Source: Trichostrongylus colubriformis (taxonomy: Eukaryota; Nematoda; Chromadorea; Rhabditida; Trichostrongylidae). Taken from it: 64,000 bases of DNA. How positions within the stretch are numbered: the stretch's first letter is position 1; the number at the start of each line of letters is the position of its first letter. Location: NCBI GenBank assembly GCA_963978905.1, contig OZ022257.1:7834509-7898508 (forward strand), in the 5' to 3' direction. The notes beneath the pieces are model-generated. The model did not search any database, was not told the DNA's origin, and worked only from the letters and a program-made list of their open reading frames with translations. Both the position numbers and the translations under genes were made by a program. Below, in pieces: positions 34,401 to 47,000 of this stretch.

Positions 34401-34989
34401 ACACCGTGGCAGAAGAGATCTGCGATTCATGCGATAAATTAAGAAAAGGAACAGTAAAGGTAACGTTTGCATGGGTAAGCAGATGATATCGCAGAGTTCC
34501 TCATGGCACCATCCCGGGCTCGAGCGCTCACTTTCACTCGTTAATCTCGCATAGGCTTTTTTGCCATTTTCGGTGGCTTTTCTTAGTTGGCATATACCTC
34601 AGCACCTCTTATTTCATGATTTAGCGTTTGAACCCTTTAGATATAATCCTGGAATGTGCTCCCTTGAATGCTAACTTTAAAACTCAATGCTAACTAAACA
34701 CTGCAACACCTACGCCTATGTCTGGAGATTACCGAAGTTTTTTTTGTCTATTTTCTATGAACCTGTTTTTTTGTCTATGAACTCGAATACGTGACATGAG
34801 CGACTAACATTGAGTTCTGAGTACCAATTCTGCCCCATTAGCCCTCTTCAGTCATCGCTTATCATAAGTGCATCCCCGTGGACAGACATATGACGCCAAT
34901 CGCTTCACTTGACGGGTTCATACATCAAACAAATCGCCCTCAAATCTTTGTAAATGCGTGGAAGATTGAATGTATGCTGTAATAAATGC

Positions 34990-35022
<33 letters not shown>

Positions 35023-38000
35023 CTTCTTCGATTGAATGGAATTTGTGGTGTCCTTCACAAGTCGATTGTTCATGTGTGATTTGTGGGATAACGTTCTTAG
35101 CCATTCGTCAAATTACTAGATATCTTGTTTTTTTCATATAACTTGGGCGATATTTATTTATTTGTTTACACGCTTTTTGGAACAAATGCCACTAGATGCA
35201 TACGAATTTCTCACGATTTTTTCAAAATTTTTTGTTTCTTGAAACTTTTTATGGAACATTAATTTTATGGGACGAGCGATTAAAGAGCATTTGGTAAGCA
35301 AAAGTAAAGCAAAGCTATACTGGTATTGTTAAAAGGACAGAAGAGATAATCCTCATCAATCGATATTTTAGGATGCGCCACGCACTGTACATCCATTTGG
35401 AATTGTGGAAGTGTTTACATGATTGTTTGGTTTTGTTCTTGAAGACGGGTGTTGCTCATCTGATATTTCTATCTCTGACAACTATTCGAGCATCGATAAA
35501 TAGATATTAGGTTCATTAAGGAGCTACTTGATCTCAAGGATTCGATCCATGGACGGTGAAGGTAATGGTGGCGCTTCTTGCCACGTAGCCACTTTTACGC
35601 AGTAGGGTTATGAGATCAGAACAGTGCTTTCTATCTTTTCGGACAAGTCTACACTAAGAGATCGACCGATCCTGGCATGATGGAACGGGAATATTAGTTT
35701 CGGGAATATTCGGGTACCCAGAAAGAGAAGTTTCATGCTTTTATGCACAAATATCCGTAGTTCATAGTTCATGCAGACCAGAATTCCTACACATTTGCTA
35801 GGCGCTTGGGGGATGTGCTGGGTAACCACGTAGTTTTTCATAGGCTTAGTGGGACGCCGCAAAGAAGCTGCGAATTCTTTGATCTGAGAATCACTTCAGC
35901 TCCCGCGCTAAGCTTTCCGACACTGCTTCAGCAGTTCAGATAGTCAGAAGCTTCAGAGGTTAGTGCTCACCCGCTAGAGTAGTGGTTTTAGATGCCACTG
36001 ACTTGTTTTGAATAGGGATGTTTTAGTAGGCTGCTGATAGGATGTAATGCTACACTGTCCACTATTTCCCATGCATCTCTGAGGGCATGTGTCGTGTCGA
36101 TTATCGTTGTCAGTGCTGCGGATTAATTGTCTTCCACGCACTCTTATTTCCACATATTTCCACAGCTGTGTGAAGAAAAAAAAGGAAACTAAAGGACACA
36201 AGATGAAAAAATGGGAGGACATGCATTATGATGTTAGATCGGACGACAAAACCGAGAAGCAGCCCATTAAAGTGCACCATGCCATGGAATAGGGATAAAT
36301 CGAGCTCATTGGAGTTTGGATATGAGAAAAAAGGGAATTGTAATGGGTAACAGAAAGAACGACGTCGGCGAAGCAACAACGTCGAAAAGCATCGGGGGTA
36401 GACGTGGACTTCTCCATTCTCCCGTGGTTTCTCGAGATCTAATCTTCCTAGTAACCGTGGAAAGTTCGACGATAAAACTAGAGCAATCTTCAAAATCCCG
36501 TATCAAAGCAACAACTTCAGGCACTATTTACCCAGAGCTACCCCATCACCTCTCCAACCGATGCGGTCGAAGAGGCGATTTTTGGAAAACATTTCGATTT
36601 AGCTGCAAACTCCTGCTAAGGGGTATTCCGACCCATAGAACACGAATATGACATTTGTTTGGCGCAAAACCGCTTGGCGCCGGCAAATGTAGTGGATCAC
36701 CAAACTCGCTCAGAATTTGTCTCAAAGGGTATTTCGACCCGTAAAACAAGAACATGACATACGTTTGGCGAAAAAACTGTCTGGCGCTTGCGCCATTTTG
36801 GCGCCGGCGCCTATGGCGCAGGGGCCAAGCGGCTTTGTGCCAAACAAATTTCATATTCGTGTTCCTCGGGTCGGAGTACTCCTAAGCAGAATTTGCAATT
36901 AAATCGAAAGAATTTCCAAAAATCACCTATTTGACCGCATCGGTTGGAGAGGTAATGGGGTAGCTTTGGGTAAATAGTGCCCAACTTCAGTATCCATACA
37001 GCTGAGTGTGTGATTTCTAAAGAATAACGAGCGCATGGCGCATTCTTCGGGTTGCACCCCCCCCCCCCCCCCCTAGAAAAAGCAGATTTTGAGCGTGAGC
37101 TATTACCTAACCCTGATCCAGCCAACTTAATTAGTTATTCAGTTATCTGGGTTATCCTTTAAAATGAAAGAAAATGGATGCGCCACGCGCTCGCTTTTTA
37201 TTCAAAAGCAGCATGAACGATTGTATGGTCTCTCGTTATTTTACGTGACCCATTTTCATAACATAAATGGTTTGAGCGAGTAGACATGCATAAAGGGTAG
37301 AATCCAAAATGAAATAACAAGGAACATTTTCTAGGGGATAAAAGACCGCGCTCATAAATGAGGAAGTATTATAGAATATTAGTTCACATAAGAATAGTAC
37401 AGACACATCACCAGTTGATAATGTCTAGCATATTCGATACCTATACAAAAATAGAATTATGAAACTCAAGAAACATCTGTTCTTTATTTCACTTGTTTTT
37501 TGCTTATTTTTCATTACTTGTACTTGCTTGTCAATTTTTTGGTAGCCCCAAAGTACGGACAGTTGGTGGAGTGAATCCCATTATTTCACATCAGCAGCTG
37601 TTCCTCTTCTCGAACATTTCCACTTCCGAACAATTTATGTGGTGGAACACGTACAATTTGGCTTTAATCTACTGTTGTTTACAACTTATTACAATTAAGC
37701 TGATAGGAAATAAATACCCGGCTATCAATTTTTTCAAGTGGCCATATGTCTTCTGTATGGAGGGTTCAAGGGTGTTCTCAATGTATTTTTCGGGGTTTTA
37801 TTCCAGAAAATAGAATCACAGCTTGTTCACCTGCACCACTAGTCATTTTGATAGCGAAAATTTTCTTCAGTTGATATGGGACACAGGTGAAGCTTAGGGG
37901 GAGTAAATATGACATCTGTACCTAAATAATGACCGCGGCACCAGTCAGTTTCCCCCGTATGCGCCATGCCTTTCACGCACGCTAGAAATCGTCGAAAAAC

Positions 38001-41000
38001 TGACTCATTCATCCAATCTATTCAATACGTTTACGCTTATGATGTTGGGGCTGGAAGTCCTCGCTTTGTAGACAAGCTACATGCACCATGGTTGAATGGA
38101 AAACTGGATCCATTCCAAAGGAGGAACCGAATCAAGGATTCATACAAATTCCGAAACCTTAATTCCGATCTCAAGAAAGTTGTTTACCGGTGACCCATAG
38201 GATGCATTTCCCGCGCAAAAGAAACATTTCTGGTGAGGTGTTTGGGGGGGGGGTTTTGAGCGAATTATCATGTGCGCATTGGAGCGTAAGATTTCGTTCG
38301 GTTGGGGGAAGTTGGGCAGGTTACTGACTCGTAAATAAGGCCCGCAGCCTGGATTTCGTGCCCGGAAAGGCTAGGTTCTTAGCAGGGCTCTTGAATAAAC
38401 TTATAGGGAAAAGATGTTCTGACCTCAATTAAGTTCGGATGGTCTCCTATAAAAAAGGCGCAAACAATATAGAAAAAACATTATTTATTAAAAAAGATAT
38501 AAAATTCACCATCATCGTCGTTATCTGCCATGGTCTAACAGTAGTCAGCTGTGCGTGATCAGTATAGCGTATGAAGGATGTGTAGTGAATGGGATAGAGA
38601 TACGAGATGAGGGTGCGCGTGGTAGGAGAGGGTGGGTGTGGCGGTGCGGTCGTCTACGAAGGGGGCGCCGACGCGAGGCGGGGTCGAGGAAGGCGGAGCG
38701 CGGCCTAGGGCTTGCCACATCTCCTCCAGCTCATTGCTGACGGCGGTGGTGGTAGCAGTGGCATGTGGGAACAACTGACGATCAGCCGTTGACGATGCAT
38801 GCACGATCCTACGGCAGAACCTCTCTCAGTCGCTTGATAGCACAGAGATAGACGCTGGGGCTATGATTCGGAGAAAAGCCATGTAAACAACGTCAACACC
38901 TGAGGGAATCACATCTGTGGGTTTTACACGACGCCCAGGTGCAGCGATGATTACATCAGCTGCTTTTCCACGTGGTTGTCAACGGTTATGGTGGTGACAC
39001 GTGCATACAGAGGTATCTGTCCTTGTGCCACAGCATGTCACCGCGCAGGGGATGGCGCGGTGGTTCAGCGATCATATCGAAGTTTGCTCAGGCACTTACT
39101 GTCGTGTCGCGCCAAATGAAAAGGGCACCGCACTATTCTAGCCTTCGACGTTGCTATTCCGAAGTTTCTCATCGAGCTCCAATCTAGGTTTATCAATCGA
39201 TGTTCACGACTGTACTGATCATACTCACCGAAGAAATGGACACAGTTGTTAGTTGTGGTTGAAATGAGTCATCGAATAATCAAGTTCAATCGATAATATC
39301 TCAGAGTCAGGTTAGTTAATTGTAAAACTGAAAGACTTATGGTAATTCTAGCTCTGGAGAAGGAAAAAGGTTCAAGGTCTCGATAAAATTCTGCCGCCAC
39401 TACCTCAAAGGAAATGAGGCTAGAGCAAAGGCGCTTAGAGTCGGAATTTTTTGAGCTTCTAATTTGCACCCTTACCGTTCATAGGAAATGAAGAATGCGA
39501 AAAATGCAGTCTCGGGAAGGCCTATCTCCCCGTAAATTACGGGGAACTCATTTCTGAATCGCTCTTCAACAGAAATAAGCTCAGTGTGGTGCCACGGCTC
39601 AAGCTTTACTATCGCTTGCATGTAGCCAAAAGCTCACCTCCGCTCATGCTCATCCGAAGAGATCATTTTCTTATGCCCTTGGGTTTGAGTTGTCAGCAGG
39701 TTTCAGGTACGAAAATCATTTTGAACTCGACTTCGAACTTGCGGACAACTGAATTTTGACCATGTTCATTTTTTGTGCGTATCTCACACTCACCAAAGGA
39801 CCATACCCTTCAAAGTGCTTCAGTCACTAGTGAACCCTACCCTCAGAGGTTAGCCTGAGGCAGCCGCTGTTCCTAACCGTTCTACAGTCTCGCTGGATGG
39901 GAACAGATACAAAAAAGGGTTCAAGTTGTCCCATCACTGTCACAAGCAGACCTCGGCTGTTATGATGTGTTTCAAGAGCGAAAATAATTTTGAACTCGAT
40001 TTCAAACTCGCGCGCAACCGAACCTACGAGTCTATCCAAATAGTACCAAAGCATTCCGAGTTCATTGACCTTTTAAAGGATATTCTTAACTATAAAAAAA
40101 TCAACCGCATAAATTTGCTACCATAAAATCATTGTGAGCCTGGCCTGGCTGATTCATTACAATAGTTGGGATTTTCCAGAGGGGCACAGGCACTTCGAAG
40201 ACTACAAATCTCACCCTTGAACTGTGAACTTGTATTATATATAGCTCAAAATGTGGCCTCTTCAATGTATCTGAAACAGTTCTGACATATTATCCTTGAT
40301 TCGATCTTAACATACCTTTACATCTTCATTGTCGATCGATGGAGAGCATATGTAATCCAAGCAGTTTCTATGTTTAGAATGTGAGAATTATGCATGTAAG
40401 TCTCTGTGAATGCCATGGGGATGGGCCGTAAATATAAAATAGATTAAAAAACCAGCGCTGTCAAATTGCGCTGTCTCCCCTTTAATGGTTGCGCCCCTTC
40501 ATGACAAGTGAAAAATACAAATGATGAATGCCAGAAGTCTGAAAGTTGCATGCATACAATGCACTTGAAAACGCATCGACGACTCCGACTACAAGTGATA
40601 AGCATGGCGCATTCCATGTTACGTTTTCTACCGGCATTAACAGATGAGAGAGGTACGGTAGCCCTGATTCTGTGCCTGTCTACAACAGCACATGCTATAA
40701 GGGCATGTGTACTGGGAAATATGCAAAACACACTGTGGCATTTTCCCCCCAGATAGGATTCAGCTATTTCTCATTGGGGACTGATTTCTATTACGAAATA
40801 TGTTGTCTGAGAACAAAACCCGGCTTGTTTGCTTTTCTGTCTTAATGTTCTGCATAATATTTGCATTTTTTTCTGTGCACATCATACTGCAAAAGCTTTC
40901 CGCCAGACAGCTCTGATGCTTTCACCATTCTTGGACGCCGTGTGGCGGCAGCTGGGAAGGGGAGGGGGGATGGCGTTAGGGGACTTGGGTAACAGACTGT

Positions 41001-44000
41001 AGTTGAACAGCCACACAGCCTTTAGCGATGATTTTAGCCTTTGATTTTTTGATTTTTAATTAGACTTTGTGGCCTATGCAGGTTGTGGGGCGTCGGGTAA
41101 TCAAAACTGCGATTACCCGCAACATTCTAAAAATAAGGTTGCTGATGTTTCCGCTCGTTTGCGGTTCATGAGTCCTGAGGAAATGGAGAGGATACTGGAT
41201 TTGACCAGCCTTTCCTGGAAGCGCCATGAATCCAGTCTTAAATCAGAATTGGAACGCATACCAAGCCTCTCCAATGGATTGTGTTGGCGTGTTGATATAC
41301 CGCTACCGGTGTTTTATACCTTCATAGAGACATGTTATCCCTTTCAAGCCGGAACGTGAAGGGCTACTTTATTAGGTCAGGATTCGATCCAAGCTGCTAT
41401 TTACAATTCATGCGTGTCTCAGCGCCGCCTCTTCTTCTTAGACTATTTCAATCATACTTGAGCTCAATTCCTGTATATCTCAGTTTCAAAAATTGCATCC
41501 ATGTGTGACTTATGGTACGCTGTTAGGAACCCATTTTCGCCTTTTTGCATTCAAGTTATCGTTTGGAATATGATTGGTAGCTGGCCGACGAATGTTCTTT
41601 TTCGAGCGCTCAACGACTCATGAACGAACTTATAGAGTAGTTTAAGGGCAAGCTGTGTCATTGGGTTCGTTTGGATGTATGAATTCAAGGGCGATTCAAG
41701 GAAGGCTATTAATTGTCCCTACTCTCTTTTTTGTGAGTACAATCAGTCGTTTATCTTTAATTTTTTACTTTCCAATTTCATTTTTTTTCATTTTATTTTA
41801 CTTCTTCTCCTTCAAACACCTCTATCACTTTACCTATGCAGCAGGCAATTGTACAAGGACAACCTGAGATCTGGTACATGCTTAAGCGCTATTTTCAAGT
41901 GGATCATCGACTTTTTAGATATATCGTTTGGCAATCGCTACCGTATCACTACGCTCTTCAAATTTTGCTTGTTATCGCAGGAAACGTACAAAAATCCCAA
42001 GAAAAAACCAGGATAGTCACAACTGTCAGCTGGAGTACTTCGACTTAAGAGTGTGAGAAAAAACGGCCGGTATATCAACAACGTCAATGAGTCTATTGAA
42101 TCGAGCATCGCGATATATCGCCGAATGACGCATGTTTGGTTTTGCAATGACTGCTGTGTTCACAGATCGGAAAAAGTCCGTCACTGGTTCCAGCTACCGC
42201 AAGGGCAACGGGCTTTATTTCCGAGAATTTCGACTTCATTCAAGTATTATAGTACTAATAAAATATAAAAAATAATGGATAAAAAGGATAAAGTTTTTGG
42301 CGTTAATCTGTCCCTTCTGGGATGCGCCGCACATTCTAGTTCCCTTCAGAACCGTGATGGCTGATGAATGCGATGTGGTCTATACAATGAGTTGCGGTGG
42401 CCAGCCGATGTACAAATCAATGTTTTTATCCTCCCATGCGAGTTTGGTACCAACTAACCTACCACTGAGGGATGGAAGGCTTGGCTGACCTGATTTTGCT
42501 GCCGAATTTGATCCCCGCATTATGAGAATGGGAATGCTCGTCAGCTGTCATTACACCACCTCGGCCCAAAAACTAATAATAAATATAAAATGTAAGCGAA
42601 CTGAATGTAGGGCGCATTTTAATAGGACTGATCAGCTTGCGACCTCATTATAATTAATATTCTTGTTATTATTTGTAACGATTATAGATTTTTGACGAAA
42701 AAAATATTGATTGGTATCGTGAACGCAACTTTCCGAATTGCATTTTAGTCTTTTGTTTTGAACTTTAAATACGTTCTTTGGGGGTGAACTTAGCCAAGAA
42801 CGTTGCCAGCATACCTAAATCCCTGAATTTCCTGAATATTTTTGGGTGAAAAATAAATGTAATTTCGTGTTGTCTAGCGGTGAAAAAGAAGTCCTACACA
42901 GTCCCTAAACCGCGAAAATAGAACAGCTCTATTGTTTTTATTATTTATGATTAAATGCAGCGGAGCATAGGCAAAAACTAGACAGAAGAGAGAGCGAAGA
43001 AAGAGGGGAAAAGAAACGAGGGACCCTGATGCCCAAGCCTGCATCGTCACATGAGGGCGGAGTGACGTAAAGGAGGCGTCTTGACAAGTTCATGAGTCCC
43101 GATGACATTGAATTTGCTGCTCCTATTGTGGTACAAAAAGCACATACTTTTATACGTAGTATCACCATCCTTCCTTACTGTCCATATTTTTTCTTATAGC
43201 GCGAAAAATTTAAGCTGCTTTACTTTCCTTGAAAGTCCTTTTTTGAAGAACTGTAAACAATTACGCGTATTCTGTCAAAAGACCAATCGTGGCTCGATCA
43301 CCACTTACCATTTCTTGGGTTAAGTTCGCGATACAAGCTTGAGTATTGCGGCAACACCCCCCCCCCCCCCGCCTTGAGCGCCTCTATGAATTCTTTTTGG
43401 GAAATTGTTGTATTTCTGTAAATGATTCACTGCGGAATATAAATATCAGAGTTGAACATAACGAGGCGGCTGTTTGGTGAGTCACGCACTGGCGTGTTTC
43501 TAATATCTCCCTTTCATGATTCGGTATATCCCAGCAAAACCCAACAGAGTTCAAACAACAAATCCGAATTCAGTAGCGATATCGATGAGCGGCTGTTCGA
43601 GGAGCGGGGGCGGACATTGTGTGAACTCTATCAATCGTCAAAAAAGAAAGGGCAAGACTAGCGATCATTTCTGTGCAGGGAACTTTGTGAAATCAATTTT
43701 ACGTTGTTAATGTTTTTGAGTCATCTCGAATCTCTCCAAGAAATCTATTGCTAAAATGAGCACCTCGCGGGGAATATCCTTGCAATCGCTCCCACATCTA
43801 GGTGAATGAGCACATGCACGGGGCATTCAAAGCGTGAGAAAATGGGTACAGTAAGTCTTTCTCTTCTTTTGCCACACACTCTCTTGACATATGACTCACA
43901 GGGCAATCCCAGGAGTCAGGGAAAATAACCGCTTCAGTACGACCTTTCTCTCCACGAAGACCAATACGATCCCTCCTCCCTTTTTTAGACTCCTACAATA

Positions 44001-47000
44001 CCAGTACGTAGTGTTGCCGACTTGTATAGTTGCAATGTGTTCTATTGCAATACATCCTTATCTGAATCAAATTTATTTCACATTTTCTTAATCGGACTCG
44101 CTGTGAAACACCCTTCGTTGATTAGAAGTTGAAATTCTAGTGCTCATCACTGATCTCTGCAGGTAGGACCACCCCTCCCCCCTTTCCTGTGCCGTTGAAT
44201 ACGGCCTCCTGTCGAGGAATCCTCGACTACCATTGTGCGCTGATGACTCACTTAAGAAGCAGTTCGGCCAATGCCCAGATGCCTCACTGCCCACCCGATT
44301 TATTTATTTATTTTGATATGTCGAAAACTGCTATAACACCATACAAAAGTTCTTTAAGTTGTTTTCAAAGGTGTCAGAAAAAATCTCAGTAAAACTCACT
44401 TGAAGTTGCTGACGATGGTGGTACTTGTGTTCTTGTCACATGCAATTCTGACTGCATATTGCTCACCAAACGATCAACTTCGTCACCGCTATAGGATTGC
44501 TGAAAATCGATAATTGATTGGTTTGACTGCAAGAATCAAATAAGAATGGCAGGCTGTGGAGCAAATTATACATTAATGTCTGGTGGCACATAGTCACGAG
44601 CATTCAGAGAAAAAATGTGCAGCGAGAGAAGCAATAGGCAGCACTGGGGATTCGAACCCGCGAGCAGGTGTAAAGAGTGAGCGCCTCGGACCACTACCAC
44701 GAAATTGGTTCAAAAAAAGGATGCTGGCAGGGCATGTTTATATGCAAGGAAGTCTTTATACATTTGGGCTTACTATGCTATTTTAAGGCTCGCGTTTATT
44801 ATGCTGTTTGGTTGTCACGAGTGTGAAAAACTGTAAAAAACTGTAGTTCAAGTTAAGTATGCAATACATATTTGTTGATGAAACGTTCTGATAAGGCTTA
44901 TCAATTGCAAGTATACTCCTACGGTGACTATAGAGTAACAAAACGTAGTGAAGAAGTGTCTCTCACGTGAGTGGGAACTCGTCCAGAAAAAATGGCAAAA
45001 AAAGAAAAGGAGAGTGAAAAATGAAAAAGTGAATAGAACTGAGGGTAAATACCGCTCCTAAGAGAAATCCTTTGCCTATTTCTTCGATGGCAACCGTGTC
45101 CTATGAAACATCCCCGAACAATAAGTGTACTTTAATGACGATGGTCTCCAACGAGAAGCCTTGACCACCCTCTTGTTTTTCAAAGATGACAGCTCGCTAC
45201 ATCCAAAAACATCATTGTTAGAGGTCTTTTCAAAATTTTGACGTCACGTTCGAAAGAGCGCATGCTTGTAGGAGCTTCTAGCGGTCGGAAGTGGACGTTT
45301 GCAGTGGGAAGACGTGGTTTAACCCTCAGCTCGGTAGGGAACGCCGTACAGTTTTCACTATGGACTCTAAGCATCATGCACGAAAAAGGAGACTTCTGAA
45401 AGGGCACGGTAACCTCTCGAAGTCTTCGTGGGCACTGACGCTAAGATTCGTTCCAGAAAAGTCGCTGATTAACACTCTTTGCATGGCGGAGTGGAAGGGA
45501 TTAGGCATCCTATAAGGTTGTCAAGCTTGAATCGTGTCCTACTATACGGGCTAATGCCGGTGGTCATTCGCATCTGGAAAGGTCTGTTCTCGGCATGACA
45601 TGTTTGAGGCGCTCTGATGACCGAAGACGACCATATTATGGCCCCCACTCGAATATTTTGTTTCACCCGAGAATTGAAGCTTTTGTACAATCGCTATAAC
45701 TTCCTGGCAGTTTTCACGTAGCAGACCTTTTGTTTTTTCATGAAAAGTGAAACCAGAGTCACTCAGGGAGTGTCAGAAATAAAGTTTCCCATGACCATAC
45801 AAGTAACATGGTCGGAGGTGGTGTAGACAGGTGGCGCGCATTTCCACTCTCATGGTGAGGGGATCAAAGCCTACCTAGGCCAGCCAAGTCTTCCATCTCT
45901 CAGGAATTAACGAATTGGCGCCAGCTCATCTGGAAGGATAGAAGTCCTGAGTTGTACATCGGCTGGTCACCGCAAGTCATTGTATAGGCCACATTACATT
46001 CACCAGTCACCGCAATTCTGAATGTAACTAGAATGCGCAGCGCATCTCAAGGAGTTGAGCGATGCCGGAAACTTTATCATTTATCCTTCTTCTACAAGTC
46101 ATTCATGTACAGACAACTGTGCTAGTAAGGAACTGCGCCTAAAGTTGGGAAAAGAGTGAACAGATTGCAATTATTGCTGTGATGAAATTATTTGCGGAGG
46201 AAAACAAGAAAAACGTCTCAGATTTATTCAAATTCAACCACGGAGTGATGTTAAGTGAAAACTCCTTGTTTGTTTTTCCCATACAACTAACAACTAAAGC
46301 TGTTAGGAGTCAAAAAACAAATTAAATCCTTCCCACGCAATTCAATTGTATCGATGCGGTTCGAAATAGCAAACCTGGTCATGACGAGTCGTATCTCATT
46401 GAAATAGCTGAAGGCGGTGGGAACAATCTTCTAAAGGTATGTCGCGAATCCTACTTCTTTCAAAAAGAATAGGTAATATAGGGCAAATGAGAAATCAAAG
46501 AAAAATAAAGATGCAACGAAAATTCGCGTAAAAACAAAATTTAGGAGAGGTTAGAAGCTCGGCGAAAGTTACATACCCATTCAAACAAATCCGCAATTAC
46601 ACGCGCTTAAGCAGTGTGCATGGCTCAACCTCACCGTTTCTCCAAATTACACTGAGCATGAATAAAGCCGATCATTCGGGCGCATTCAAAAGCCCGGGTG
46701 GCCTTCATTTTTATCTGACAGCCTATTTCCAATTTATGCGCCATGCACTTGTATCCTACTGGAAATTGTAGGTAATTTATAAAAGGAGGCAAAGCTGAAT
46801 TGGCGGGGTACGCCGGGAGTCAAGGATACTTCGCCAAAAAAAAGGGGGGGGGGTCGTATTTGACCAGACGGAAGGGAGCGGGGGGGGGGGAGGGGAAGGG
46901 AGTCGTCCCTGCAAAAGTCTGCGATAAGCGCTATATCCAAACTTTTAATAAGCAGGTGAGAAGCGAGGGATTTTTCGCAGCGAACTCGTATGAGGAAATG

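Larger units (their letters stand above)
33589..44399. other. zyx-1 intron 8 (10.8 kb), with possible nested plus-strand exons
   Basis: It holds four exon-like segments on the opposite strand (34327, 36166, 41082, 43535), a foldback (36521-36981), a proline-rich minus-strand frame (38559-38825), a dispersed repeat copy (42296-42565), a CAG repeat and two poly-C runs. Confidence 0.5.
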
